From assembly GCA_028826165.1 (NCBI GenBank), contig JAPDFW010000081.1, forward strand, positions 514,501-578,500: a stretch of 64,000 nt of DNA. The letters are read 5' to 3'. This stretch comes from Anaeramoeba ignava (Eukaryota; Metamonada; Anaeramoebidae). Each line of letters starts with the position of its first letter. Positions within the stretch are counted from its first letter, which is position 1. Below the pieces are notes generated by a model. The model was not told the DNA's origin. It saw nothing but the letters and a program-made list of their open reading frames with translations, and searched no databases. Both the position numbers and the translations under genes were made by a program. Shown here piece after piece: positions 11,027 to 24,820 of this stretch.

Positions 11027-14000
11027 TTAAAAATTTCCGAAATCATTTCCTCCTCCAAAATTTTGATTAAATCCAGTATTACTATTAAATCCACTATCAT
11101 AAAAACCACCTTGATCAAAAACAATTTCATTATCATCTTCAGATTGAATTTCATCTTGATTTTGTTCATCTTCTTCTTCTTTTTTCTTTTCTTCTTTAAT
11201 TTGATTTAAATCTGATTGTAAAGATAAAATAGTAGAAGAAAATTCTCTCATAACTTGAATAATAAACGGCATAGCAAAATCAGTGAAATTAAATCTCCAA
11301 GAAAGTTCAAGAGCAACATCAGGATGAATAATATCATAACAAGTAAAAAGACAAGCAGAAAAACATTCTTTAAGGGATTTTTCAGCGAAAAAAGTAAGTA
11401 ATTCTTCCGCAATTTTTGAGTCTTTAGAAGCTGCGGCTGTATCAATTGCATCCTTATAAATTAAATCTGATTTTGATAATTCAACTGATTTTGCATATCG
11501 TTTGTTTTTGCGGTAAATATATGCTGCTATAATTCGGAATTGTATTAATTCGTGTTGCTCAAGTTGTTGTGCTAATGAAAGTTGATCAAAATTTGCAAAT
11601 GTATCGATTGAATGTCTGAGATTTTCAAACTCTCCATCTTCAATATAAAGTTCGTTTAATGCTAAATTAACTGCTGGAATGTTATTATTTTGAACAGAAA
11701 TCAAATACGGTTTTATTAAAGGTAAATCTGATGTATTTCTGAATTGCAAAACAACTCGTGAATGATCAACTTTGGGACTTAAAACTGATAATAATTCATT
11801 CAAAAGAAGTGGATGATCTTTCAAATAGAAATCAAGAGCTTTATAACAAATATCAACGCTTGTTAAATCTTTGCAAACATCCTTGAATCTTTCGTGTGTC
11901 CATGACTCAATGGGATGATTAATTATTGTCAGAACTGCGTTGTTTACTTCCTGATAAAGAATATAAAGATATGATAATTCATTCCATTGATGTAATTGAT
12001 CACATTGACGAATTAATTTTGCAATATTCATTTTATTCGAATATAATTTAATATGCGGAAGTAGTTTTTCTTGTGAATATTTTGAATATAAAATTCCGAG
12101 TTCAGTAAACATTGCTGGATGAGAACTTTCGAGTTTAAGTCCAGCTTCTAAAAGCTGAATAACCTCTTCAAAATGGCCTCTATGTTCGTAATATTTGATA
12201 ACTTCATCCATTTCATCAGCATGAATTATAATATTAAGTCCACTTACTTGTGCGAGTCTGAACTCCTTCGCATCAACACAAGCCATATTAACCTCCTTCC
12301 AAGTACGTGTTGAATTAGCTTTTCTTGCAGCATCAACAGCTGGTCCAAATTCCTTCAAACGAATCAAAGTTGATGCGAGTCTTGAGAAGTTACTGACATT
12401 ATTATAAAGTAATTTTGCTGCTTGATACATTTCTTCGTCATAACATCTATCTGCAACTGCTTGAATTTGGGCCACATTGGGTCCGTTGATTAATTCTTCA
12501 AGCTCAACTAAACTATCCACTCTTGCAAATGCGTATATTAATTCAGTCTCGATTTTGGGCTCTTTTATATGTGTTCTTGCCATTTTTAAGAATTTCACAA
12601 GATCTTCAAAATATTCTCCACTTTGATTCACAATGAAAATAACACGATCATAATTTGAAGGATCATCAGCTTTTAAATAAGAATCAATTCCTTTGTCAAC
12701 AAATCCTCTTTCAAGTTGTACTTTAGCGAGAGTTGACCAAACATCAGGTTCATCGCAAATCTCAGCCCAAGAAAGACCTCGTTCAAGGGATTTAATGTTA
12801 TTGATAAGCACTTCAACAGCTCTTACATTTTCACCGTGTTTTTTGAATATCAAAAATGCTTCTTCATAAAGTTCAGCTCCAATAGCAACATCAGCAATTC
12901 TTATTGGATCGTAATTGTTCAATTTCTCAATGTAATCTTTTACTCTTGATGGATCTGCCTTGATTGCAGTAACAAGTAAAAGATTCTGCAAATTGCTGTT
13001 ATCGCTAAATCTTGAATTTTCAAGAACAATTTTCTCTAACAAATTGATTAATTGATTTGGTAATTCAGCTGCAATAAAGGCTTTAACAGCAATCGATACT
13101 TCTTCTGCTGTTTTTGCTTTAGGAAGTGCGGATGAAATTACTTGATCAATAAGTTGTTGTCTGAAACTGTTTTCTTCTGATAAAACAAATTCCCAAAGAT
13201 CCAAATCTTGTCTTTCCACAAGATAACTAGCTTGCTCTTTAAACAATGTGTTTTTATTTGTAATTTCAACTAATTCTTTATCGCATTTCCCTCTTCGATA
13301 AGCAACAAAAGCCAAAAATGGGTTTTTCTTTTCACAATATTTTCCAACACTTAAAGAATCATAAAATGGATTTTCCTCAAGAAATTTCTCAGGATCACGA
13401 TTGATGTCAATATAAATTTTTGCAATTGCACTGTGAGTTGCTGAATCTTCATCTCCTTCTTCTATTCTCTTCTCAAGCATTGGTAATAATAGCTTCAATC
13501 TTCCTCGTTTGGCAAGTTCTTCTGATAAATCTTCAACAGGTGCAACTGTGTAAATTGACATGACTAAATTTTTGATAAATTCTTCATTGCAATCCAAATC
13601 AATAAGTGCTCCAACTACAAAATGTGATTTTGAAGGACTGATTTTTTTGAACATAAATCTCGATATAATTCATTGCTGTTGATTTGTATAAAAACTTTGT
13701 GAGATCATCAACAAATCCAAAACGATCGCAAACAATAATCAATGGGATGTAATTTTTCAATCCGCAATTCATCAAAAATTCCTTAACTTGTTGAGGATCA
13801 TAAGCATTTGAATTTTTCACAATATTTTCAACTTCTTTGATTTGCCCAATTTTCACTCCTGCTTCAATATATTTGAATGCAACACTTGGATCTTCACTTA
13901 AAGCAACAACTTTTGCCAAGAAATAAAACAATCCTTCATATGAATTGTATGATTCAAATAAGCCAATCAATTTTTCAATTCCTGTTTTTTCGTAATAAGT

Positions 14001-17000
14001 TGATGCGATTTGAACAACAACTTGGAGATTTTTGCGAATATCATAAGAAAGCATTTCATTGAGACAATCAAGAAGATATTCAGTGAATTTCTCTTCAGGG
14101 AATTTAGTGAAGAAATTAACAAGAAAATCTTTTGGAATTAAATCAGAATGAACAATAACTCTTTTGATTGATTTAAGATCATCATAATGTTCCAAAGCTC
14201 TTTGATACAAACCAGCTTGTTCACATAAATATGCAATTTTAGCAGTATCATAATGAGAAAAAACATCCTGACCCAATATCGCATCTGCAACTCTTGGAGC
14301 TGCTTTTAAATTGATTTCCAACAATGTTGTTTGCAAAGGTCCATCTTCTTCTTTATCATCCTTAAGAACATCAAGCAAGAGTTGTGTTAATTCTTTGATC
14401 ATATTTGCGTTCAGGAAAATTGTGATCACGACTTGGATATCAATAAGTGGTTTTTCATTTTCTTCACTGAGTAATAATTGGACAAAACTCACAGCACCAG
14501 CTTGATCAATACGGATAATATTTGAGAGCAAAAATGCATAATCAGGTTGATATCCAACTTTGTTTGCATAGATTATAATGTTTTGGTATTGTCCTCGTTC
14601 AGCAAGACTTTGCACAACTTTGGCTGATGCTTTTGCACGGAGATAAACAGACAAAGCAAGTTGTGTATCGAATTGTCTTATCAAATCACCAAGTTCTTCA
14701 GAACATTCAAGTTTTTCTTCTTTCAACCATTTCTCAACTAATTGTAATTTTCCTCCTTGCAAAACTCTTCGGCATAATTCTATTGATTCATAAGAATTAA
14801 GTGAACCTCTTTCAAGAAGAACAGAGAAATATTGCAAAAGTGGATGAGGTTGTCCTTGGATAGGAGGAGCCTTTTCAAAAAGAGCAACTGTTTGAGGAGT
14901 TCTGAGGAAACCTTTTGGAGAATCTGCAACAACTTTGGCTGCTTGTTGATAATTTCTTTGATTGTATAAAACACTTAATTGATTTGAGAAAATATCGTTT
15001 GCTCCTGATAAATTGCATTCAGTTGCTTTTTGGATTGCCAATTCAGGATTCTGTAATTTTGTTGAAATGTAAGAGATGAATGTGTCCTCATTGATTGAGA
15101 TTGATAAAACTTGTCCCTTTTTATTGATTCCAATAATTCCCTTTCCATTTTCATCCATTGTTGTTCTGAATATAGTGTCTGCAGAAATGCGGTTTGCATA
15201 AATCAAAGTTGCTGTTTGCAGATCGTAAATATGAAAGAATCCAAATTTGGTGATTAAATAGATGATTGAGTATTTCTCGCTAATTTCCATTGCGACTGGA
15301 AAATCAGCCGGAACATCTGTACTTTGATACATTTCTGTTGCGACTTTTTTGAATTCAGGTTCATTTGCTCTTAAATCAGCGCCAACTTCAATAACATGAA
15401 GTCTTGAGATTGTGTCTGTTTTCAAAGTGAATGCGAATACCATTGATGGTGTTGTTGCTCCTTCTACTTTGTATGAGCAAAAGGCTGCTGCATGACTGTC
15501 TAATTTTTGTGATCCTTTTTTATCTATTGAATATAATTGAGAAATTCCTGCAATTCTTTGGTCTATTTGTGTTAATCCTGTAAGAACACACCATTTTCCA
15601 TCTGGAGAAACTTGATAATTAATAATTTGTGTATCTAATAATTCTTGTTGGATATCAAAAACGTATTGAGGATCAGAATCACCTAAAAAAAATAATAAAT
15701 AAAAATAAATTAATTAAAATAAAATAAATTATATAAAATTAAATTAATTACCATCCATTGTCCAATGATATACTTTTGTTGGTGTAACAATTGCAAGTGC
15801 ATTATCTGAAATCCATTTCCAAAAAGATACTTCTTCATTCATAACATAACTTTTCATTTTTGATCTCATTTCAAGATTAAAGACTTGTAAAGTTTTTGCA
15901 GCTATTTTTTTTATTTAAAATTTAAAATTTAAATTTAATTTATTTATATTTATATTTATATTATTTAAATATTTATATTTATATTTATATTTATATTTAT
16001 ATTTATATTTATATTTATATTTATATTTATATTTATATTTATATTTATATTTATATTTATATTTATATTTTATTTATATTTATATTTATATTTATATTTA
16101 TATTTATATTTATATTTATATTTATATTTATATTTATATTTTATATTTATTTATATTTATATTTATATTTATATTTATATTATTTATATTTTATATTTAT
16201 TTATTTTATATTTTATATTTATATATTTATATTTATATTTATATTTTATATTTTATATTTATATTTTATATTTATATTTATATTTATATTTATATTTTAT
16301 ATTTATATTATTTATATTTATATTTATATTTATATTTATATTTATATTTATATTTATATTTATATTTATATTTATATTTATATTTATATTTATATTTATA
16401 TTTATATTTATATTTATATTTATATTTATATTTATATTTTATATTTATATTTATATTTTATATTTATATTTATAATTTATATTTATATTTATATTTATAT
16501 TTATATTTATATTTATGAGTATTTATATTTATATTTATATTTATATTTTTATATTTATATTTATATTTATATTTATATTTATATTTATATTTATATTTAT
16601 ATTTATATTTATATTTATATTTATATTTATATTTATATTTATATTTATATTTATATTTATATTTATATTTATATTTATATTTATATTTATATTTATATTT
16701 ATATTTATATTTATATTTATATTTATATTTATATTTTATATTTTATATTTATATTTATATTTATGTTTATATTTTATATTTATGTATTTATATTTATATT
16801 TTATTTATATTTATATTTATATTTATATTTATATTTATATTTATATTTATATTTATATTTATATTTATATTTTATATTATGTTTATATTTTTTATATTTA
16901 TATTTATATTTATATTTATATTTATATTTATATTTATATTTATATTTATATATTTATATTTATATTTATATTTATATTTATATTTATATTTATATTTATA

Positions 17001-17492
17001 TTTATATTTATATTTATATTTATATTTATATTTATATTTATATTTATATTTATATTTATATTTATATTTATATTTATATTTATATTTATATTTATATTTA
17101 TATTTATATTTATATTTATATTTATATTTATATTTATATTTATATTTATATTTATATTTATATTTATATTTATATTTATATTTATATTTATATTTATATT
17201 TATATTTATATTTATAATATTTATATTATTTATTAAAATTACCTTTTAATGCAATAACAAATGATTTTGGATTCATAATTGCTGAATCTGCTTTAATTGG
17301 TCTTTTTGATAATTGATGAGGATTTTTTAAATCAACAATTATAACATTTGCAGCTTGCTCTGTTTGTTCTTGAACACAAATATATTTATGACTTTCCATT
17401 GTTGTTGTATGAAATCCAAAAAATTCAGGATCAATTCCAAGGTCTTTTAAATTTAAAATTTCAACATATTTTATTGGTAAATTTTGTGCCAT
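11027..17492 (-). CDS. CLTC: Clathrin heavy chain
   Basis: Three exons, 17492-17243, 15901-15752 and 15682-11027, join in phase to about 1684 residues, close to the family's 1675. The N-terminal beta-propeller begins [13 protein letters not shown] and includes [10 protein letters not shown] and [23 protein letters not shown]. The long alpha-zigzag leg follows (CHC repeats: [52 protein letters not shown]). The C-terminal trimerisation region ends in a Gly/Asn/Phe-rich tail. It forms the triskelion of clathrin coats at plasma membrane, TGN and endosomes. One frame break occurs in a run of seven A (13642-13648): frames YIEIYVQK and [18 protein letters not shown] become contiguous if one A is removed, as the family requires. 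Intron 1 is 1.3 kb of satellite; intron 2 is 69 nt. Divergent from the RING-kinase pseudogene. Confidence 0.97.
15902..17242. repeat. Intron 1 of clathrin: (TATATT)n
   Basis: About 1.3 kb of almost pure (ATTTAT)n. Translations of this tract in any frame ([18 protein letters not shown]) are artefacts. Donor AAAG|GTAATTTT and acceptor AAAATAG join the beta-propeller frame. Confidence 0.9.
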
Positions 17493-17702
17493 TTTTCCTT
17501 TTTTTAAAAAAGAAAAGAAAGAAGAAAAATGAAAAAAAAATGAAAATTAAAAAATTAAAAAAGAAAAAAAATTTTTTTTAATTATTTTTTTATTTATTTA
17601 TTTGGGCAAAAGGAGAAAAATAAAAAATAAAAATAAAAAATAATTTTTTCTCCTTTTCTTTTTTCATTTTTATTTTTTTTAATTTTTTAATTTAAATTTA
17701 AA
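17493..17702. promoter_or_regulatory. Divergent promoter spacer, clathrin / RING-kinase pseudogene
   Basis: A 210-bp spacer of alternating A-rich and T-rich blocks between two outward start codons. The T-tract/A-tract pattern precedes both. Confidence 0.35.
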
Positions 17703-18837
17703 ATGGAATTTAAATCAATTATTTGTCCTATTTGTAAACAAAAATATTCAAAAGAAAGAAAACCAATGATTATTTGTTTAAAATCTCATTCAATTTGTGA
17801 AAAATGTTTAAAAACAATAAATAAATGTTTATTTTGTGGAACAACATTTAAAAAATTTAAACCAATTCCAAATGAACCATTTTTAAAATTTATTGAAGAA
17901 ATTCAAAATCAAAATGAAAAACAAAATCAAAAGAAAATCAAAAAAAAAAGAAAAAGAAAAATCAAAATCAAAAAGAAAAAGAAAAAAATACAAATCAAAA
18001 TCAAAAAAATGAAAAAGAAAAAGAAAAAGAAAATCAAAAAGAAAAAGAAAAAGTTCCAATTATTCCTTTATCTCAACTTAATATTGAAAAAGATCCTTTT
18101 GCTTTTGGTAGTTCAGCTAATATTTACAAGGCAAAATGGGGAACAAATCAAATTGTTATAAAAAAACTTTCAATTCAGACTGACGAATACAAAAAACTAT
18201 TTCAAAATGAAGTTAATTTTAATTTAAAACTGAACTATCCAAATATAATCAGAATTTTTGGAATTGTTGAATTTGATAATGATTTTGGAATCTTAATGGA
18301 ATATGCTGAACAAGGAACTTTATCTTTACAAATTGATAGCTTATCATTTCAAGAACAAATTGATTATTCTTTAGAAATTATTGATGGAATAAAATATTTA
18401 CATTTAAATTCAATTATTCATCGTGATTTAAAACCTAACCATATTTTGATATCAAATAATAAACCAAAAATTTCTGGTTTTGGAAATTCACAAATTCAGG
18501 AAAATACAATGAAAGTTGAAAAAGTAACAGCTTCACTTTTATATTCAGCTCCAGAACTTTTTAAAGAAGAAAATGAATATGATTCTTCTTGTGATATTTT
18601 CAGTTTATCAATGATTTTATTTCAAATTTTCTCAAAGAAAAACCTTTTGAAGATGAGGATTTTATGTCAATTCCTAGCAAAATTTTGAATGGAGAAAGAC
18701 CAGAATTTCCAAATGATTTTCCTAAAGAATTAATTGAAGTGATTAAAAAAGGATGGAATCAAAATCCAAAAGAAAGATGTTCATTAAATGAATTTATTCA
18801 ATGTTTGGATCAAATGAAACCAAATTTACAAAATTGA
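17703..18837 (+). pseudogene. Decayed RING-finger/protein-kinase gene copy
   Basis: The RING finger is at residues 9-50 (CPIC, C-x3-H-x2-C-x2-C, CLFC). A Lys-rich tract follows, then a kinase domain like the two intact copies downstream: [39 protein letters not shown]. The copy is damaged in three ways. The RING and kinase parts are in different frames, with the change inside the AAAAG repeat at about 17930-18050. A further one-base loss near 18640 splits the kinase C-lobe. The DFG motif, whose Asp binds Mg-ATP, reads GFG (ISGFGNS). The P-loop, HRD and APE elements survive. It has no N/Q tail, ARM or ankyrin exons after the kinase stop at 18835-18837. It is best read as a truncated, inactive paralogue; a scaffold pseudokinase is less likely given the frame breaks. 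Confidence 0.85.
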
Positions 18838-19404
18838 AATGAAAATTAAATAAAATCAAAATCAAAATCAAAAGTAAAATCAAAATCAAAATCAAAATCA
18901 AATCCAAAATTCAAAATTTAGAAGAAAAAATTAAAATCATGTTGAAAAATCAAATTCAAAATTCAAAAATCACCAAAATCAAAGGCAAAATTCAAAATTA
19001 AAAATTATAAAATTAAAATGGAAGCACAATTCATTTAGTTTTTCGACAATTAGGAGGTTAGAAAAGATGGATTTTATTCAAATTCAAATTCAAAATCAAA
19101 TTCAAATTCAAAATCAAAATCAAATTCAAATTCAAAATCAAAATCAAATTCAAATTCAAATTCAAAATCAAAATCAAATTCAAAATCAAAATCAAAATCA
19201 AATTCAAATTCAAAATCAAAATCAAATTCAAATTCTTTTTTTTAATTCAAGAAATAAAACCATTTTAAAAATATTCAATTTTTTTCTTCTTTTTTATTTT
19301 CATTTTTATTTAAATTCCTACTTTTCCTTTTTTTTATTTTTTTTTTTCTTTTTCAAATTTATTTTTCATTTTTTTCTTTGTTGCTTTTTTTTTTAAAAAA
19401 AAAA
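18838..19404. repeat. CAAAAT/CAAATT repeat spacer before RING-kinase copy 1
   Basis: The first part (about 18840-19010) is degenerate TCAAAA repeats that look like a collapsed N/Q tract of the pseudogene. 19079-19240 is (CAAATT)/(CAAAAT) repeats. From about 19240 the sequence resembles the flank upstream of copy 2 (AATTCAAGAAA, then TTCATTTTTTTCTTTGTTG before the ATG), so it probably carries the copy 1 promoter. Confidence 0.55.
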
Positions 19405-22400
19405 ATGGAAAATAAATCATTTACTTGTCAAATTTGTTTTGAAGAATATTCAAAAGAAAGAAAACCAATGATTGTTTGTGCAGAAGGTCATTCAGTTTGT
19501 GAACTATGTTTAAAGAATATGAGAGAATGTCCATTTTGTAGATCTTCATTAACAAAATTTAAACCAATTCGAAATCGAGGTTTATTAGATATTATTGAAC
19601 AAATGAAAGAACAAAAAAAAGTAGCAAATGTTCCAATTATTCCTTTATCTGAATTAAAAATTGAATTAAAACCTTTTGCTTATGGTAGTTCAGCTGATAT
19701 TTATAAGGCGAAATGGGGAACAAATCAAGTTGTTTTAAAGAAAATAAGAATTCAAACTGATGAAAAATTAAGAAATCAATTTGAAAATGAACTTCAAGTT
19801 GCTATTAAATTAATTCATCCAAATATAATCAGAATTTATGGAATGTTTGAATCAAATTTTGAATTTGGAATCTTAATGGAATTTGCTGAACAAGGAAATT
19901 TAGAACAAAAAATTCCAAATTTAACATTTCAAGAACAAATTGATTATTCTTTAAAAATTATTGATGGAATAAAATATTTACATTCAAATTCAATTATTCA
20001 TCGTGATTTAAAACCTCGAAATATTCTCATTTCAAATAATAAACCAAAAATTACAGATTTTGGACTTTCTAAAACTTATGAAAATACAATAAAGAATACA
20101 ACACTTGCAGTTTCATTTGGTTATTCAGCTCCAGAACTTTTTCAAAAAGGAAATAATTATGATTCTTCTTGTGATATTTTCAGTTTATCAATGATTTTAT
20201 TTCAAATTTTTTCAAAGAAACAACCTTTTGAAGATGAAAATCCAATGATGATTAGTTTGAAAATGATACAAGGAATAAGACCAGAATTTCCAAATGATTT
20301 TCCTAAAAAATTAATTGAAGTGATTAAAAAAGGATGGAATCAAAATCCAAAAGAAAGATGTTCATTAAATGAATTTATTCAATGTTTAGAAAAAATCAAA
20401 ATTGAAAGTAATTTTATTATATTTAATTTTAATTTTAATTTTTCAAATAATAATAATAATAATATTATAAAAAATTTTATACAATTATTCAAACTAAAAT
20501 AAATTCTAATAATTGATCCAAAAAAAAAAAGGAAATTCATTTCAATTTCAACAATTTCCACCATTTAAAAACCAATTTCAAATCCAAAATCAAATTCAAA
20601 ATCAAAATCCATTAAAAAATCAAAATCAAATTCAAAATCAAAATCAATTTCAAATTGAAAATCAATATCAAAACAATAAATTCAAAATCAAAATCAAAAT
20701 CAAAATCAAAATCAAATTCAAAATCAAAATCAAATTCAAAATCAAAATCCATTAAAAAATCAAAATCAAATTCAAAATCAAAATCTAAACCAAAATGAAA
20801 ATCAATATCCACAAAAGCAATTTCAAATTGAAAATCAAAATGGATTTGGAAATGAAAATCAAAATCAAAATCAAAATCAAATTGAAAATCAAAATCAAAA
20901 TCAAAATCAAAATCAAAATGAAAATCAATATCCACAAAAGCAATTTCAAATTCAAAATGAAAATCAAAATCAAAATCAAAATCAAAATCAAAATCAAAAT
21001 CAAAATCAAAATCAAAATCAAATTGAAAATCAAATTCAAAATCAAAATCAAAATGAAAATGGATTTGAAAATGAAATTCAAAATCAAATTCAAAATCAAA
21101 TTCAAAATCAAAATGAAAATGGATTTGAAAATGAAAATCAAAATGAAAATGAAAATCAAAATCAAAATCAAAATCAAAATGAAAATCAAATTGAAAATCA
21201 AATTGAAAATCAAAATGGATTTGAATATCAAATTCAAAATCAAAATCAAAATCAAAATCAATTCCAACAATTCCAGCAATTTCAACAATATCCACAAAAT
21301 CAAAATCAATTTACACAAAATCCATATTATGAAGAATTAAAACAAATTTCTGAAGATAAACAAAATGAAAAAGAAAATAATCAAATGATTTCATCAATAA
21401 ATCAAACAATGAATTATTTTGAAAAACTTAGGGATTCAATACAACAAAATGATAAAGGTAAATAATATCAATTTATAAATAATTTTTTTTTGATATCTCA
21501 AATTCAAAAAAAAAAAAAAAGAGAAATTAATATAATTCTTTTTGAAATAATTTTATTATTTGGAAAACAAAATCCAAAAAAAAAGATCCAAGAAAAGAAG
21601 TAATTCAATTTGATCTTTCTTTCATTTTTGAATATATGAATAATTTCCCTTCAGATCGTTTTATTCAAGAAAGTTGTTGTTCGGCTTTAAGAAAATATAC
21701 AGAGATTGAAAAAAGTAAATTTCTTAATTAATTGATTTATTGATTGATTTCTTTTCTTTTCTTTTATTTTTATTATTATTATTTTTTATTATTATTACAA
21801 AAAAAAAACAAAAATTTAATAGAAATTCCACTTAATTTTCAAAATTTAAATCCATTTGATTTAATTATAAAAGCAATGATTAATTTTCCTTTTACAGCAT
21901 ATCTTCAATTTCAATGTTTTTTAATTTTTATTAATATTGGGAAAGAAAAAAGTAAAATAATTTTCAAAATTCCAAATTCAAATTCAAAAATTTTTTTTCT
22001 TCAATTTATTCCAAAAATATTTTTATTTTGAAAAAAAAAAAAGAAAAAGAAAAAGAAATTGAAATTGAAATTAACAAAGAAATTGTATTTGAAGCAATTC
22101 TTTCTTCAATGTTTAATTTTCATGAAGATAAACAAATTATGGATAAAGGAACTAAAGCTTTAGAAGCTTTAGGAATGGAAAAAAAAGGTATTTCTTTTTT
22201 TTTCTACTTAAAATAAATTAATTAAAATTCCTAAATTGTTTATTTTCTTTTTAATTTCAAATTTCCAAAAACGAAAAAAAAAACACACAAAGAAATTATG
22301 AAAAAATTTAAAGCAAAAAAAAGTAAATTATTATTTCCAAAAAAAAAAATCAAAACAATAAATCCTTTTTTTTCTTATTTTCTTATTAATTTCCCTTTTT

Positions 22401-24789
22401 TTTTTTAATTAAAATAATTTTATTAGAAATTGAAGATAAAAAAGATGAAAAATTATTAGAGTTATTAAAAAAACAATATCAAAATTATAAACATGTAAAA
22501 AACAAAAAAAACAAAAACAACAAAAACAAAAATTAATTTATTTGATTTATTATTTTTGATTATTTATTTTTTTGATTAGGGAAAAAAAGTTTGATTTCTT
22601 TAATTATCTTCTTTAATTCTTTTTTTTTCCAACAAAATCTAATTTATTCAATCAATTTAAAAAATAATATTTCTTTTCTTTTCTTTTCTTTTCTTTTTGG
22701 AATTAGGATTCTTTGTTTCATTTTTTTTCTAAAAGAGAACCTATTGATTTTCGTATTTTGAAAGTTTTATTCAAAAAAGGATTTGATTCAACAAAACAAG
22801 ATGTTTTTATTTTATTTATTTTAAATTCAAAATTATTATTAAATTATTATTAATTATTATTAAATTATTTTTTTCATTCAATCAAAAAAATTTTAAAAAA
22901 TAGGATGTAATAATTAAATCAATTTCTCAAAAAACAACACAATTTTATTCAAACATCTTTTTTTCAATTTATTTATTAAAATTAAAATTAAAATTCAAAA
23001 ATAAATTATTATTATTATAAAAAAAAGGATGTAAAAAAAGAAAAAAACAAAAAAATTCAAAATAATCAATTAAATTTATTTATATCTATTTTTAATATTT
23101 TTTTAGAAAGTAATTTTTTTTTGAAAACAAATCTAATTCTAATTCTAAATATAAATATAAATCTAAATCTAAATATAAATAAATCTAAATCTAAATCTAA
23201 ATCTAAATCTAAATCTAAATCTAAATCTAAATCTAATTCTAAATCTAAATCTAAATCTAAATCTAAATCTAAATCTAAATCTAAATCCAATTCAAAATAT
23301 AAAAGAATACACCAATTCATTATTTATGCAGAAACAAAACAATTACTTTGGATATTATTAAATACATCCTTAGAAAAGGATCTGATTTAAATTTGAAAGG
23401 AGTAAAAATTTTTATCATTATTATTCTCTTCTTTATTAATTATTTTAATTCCTCATTTTGGATTTTTTTTGGATGGAAAAAAGAAATCAAAAAAAAAAAG
23501 AAATTTAAAATAATATAAAATAAATTGAGAAATGAAAAGAAAAGGAATTAAAATAAATAATAATATTTTTATTATTTCATAATTTATTCATTTTGTAAAT
23601 TAATTAATTAATTAATAAATAAATAAATTTAATTATAAAATGAATAGAAAGTAAACAATAAAATAAAAATTAAAATAATAAAATTAAAATAATAAAATAA
23701 TAAAATTAAAATAATAATAATAATATAAAAAGGATGTAAATTAAATTTTGATTTATTTTTATTCAAAAAAAACAATTAAAATTAAAAAAATTGAAAAAAT
23801 TGAAAAGGGAGTAAAGAAAATTAATCAAAAAATTAATCAAAAAATTTATATTAATAATAAACCAAAACAAACAGAAAACACCATTAACTTATTTATGCTT
23901 CAATAAATCAATAACAAGAGATATTATTCGATTTTTGATTACAAAAGATGAATATTTACAAAAAGTAAATAATTTTCCAATTAATTAATTAATTTTATTT
24001 ATTTAGAATTGAATAATTTTTTTTGAAGAATAAATTTCAGATAAATTATTTTTTTTAAATGAATAAATAAATAAATTTATCAAATAAGAAATGAAGTTAA
24101 ATAATAATATTGATATTTTTATTATTATTTCATAATTTATTCATTTTCTAAATAAATTATTAACAAAAATAATAATAATAAATAAATAAATTTAATTATA
24201 AAATAAATAGAAAGTAAACAACATAAAAATCAAAAAAAAGAATAATTCTGAAAATATTTATTAATAATAATAATAATAATAAAAGTATGTAAATTAAATT
24301 TTGATTTATTATTTATTCAAAAAAAACAATTAAAATTGAAAAAATTGAAAAGGAAGTAAAGAAAATTAATCAAAAAATTAATCAAAAAATTTTAAATTAA
24401 TTATAATAAACCAAAATAAACAGATAAAACCATTAACTTATTTATGTTTCAATAAATCAATTACAAGAGATATTATTCCACTTTTAACTAACCAAGAAGC
24501 AAATTTAAAAGAAGTAAATAATTACCCAATTAATTAATTTTATTTATTTAGAATTGAATAATTTTTTTTTGAAGAATAAATTTCAGATAAATTATTTTTT
24601 TTAAATGAATAAATTAATAAATTTATCAAATAAGAAATGAAGTTAAATAATAATATTGATATTTTTATTATTATTTCATAATTTATTCATTTTCTAAATA
24701 AATTATTAACAAAAATAATAATAAATAAATAAATAAATTTAATTATAAATAAATAGGGAGTAATAAAAAAGAATAATTCTAAAAAGATT

Positions 24790-24820
<31 letters not shown>

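Noticed and set aside
16515-17249. Long open frames in the (TATATT)n tract
   Set aside because: Pure hexamer repeat inside a clathrin intron; all three frames are open only because the repeat has no stop.
20612-21318. Antisense frames rich in FDFDFE and ILILIL opposite the N/Q exon
   Set aside because: Shadows of the AATCAA hexamer repeat that codes N/Q on the plus strand.
23110-23305. Ser/Lys frame SKSKSKSN as a coding exon
   Set aside because: (AAATCT)n repeat lying in the intron before an ankyrin exon; its length differs strongly between the two copies.
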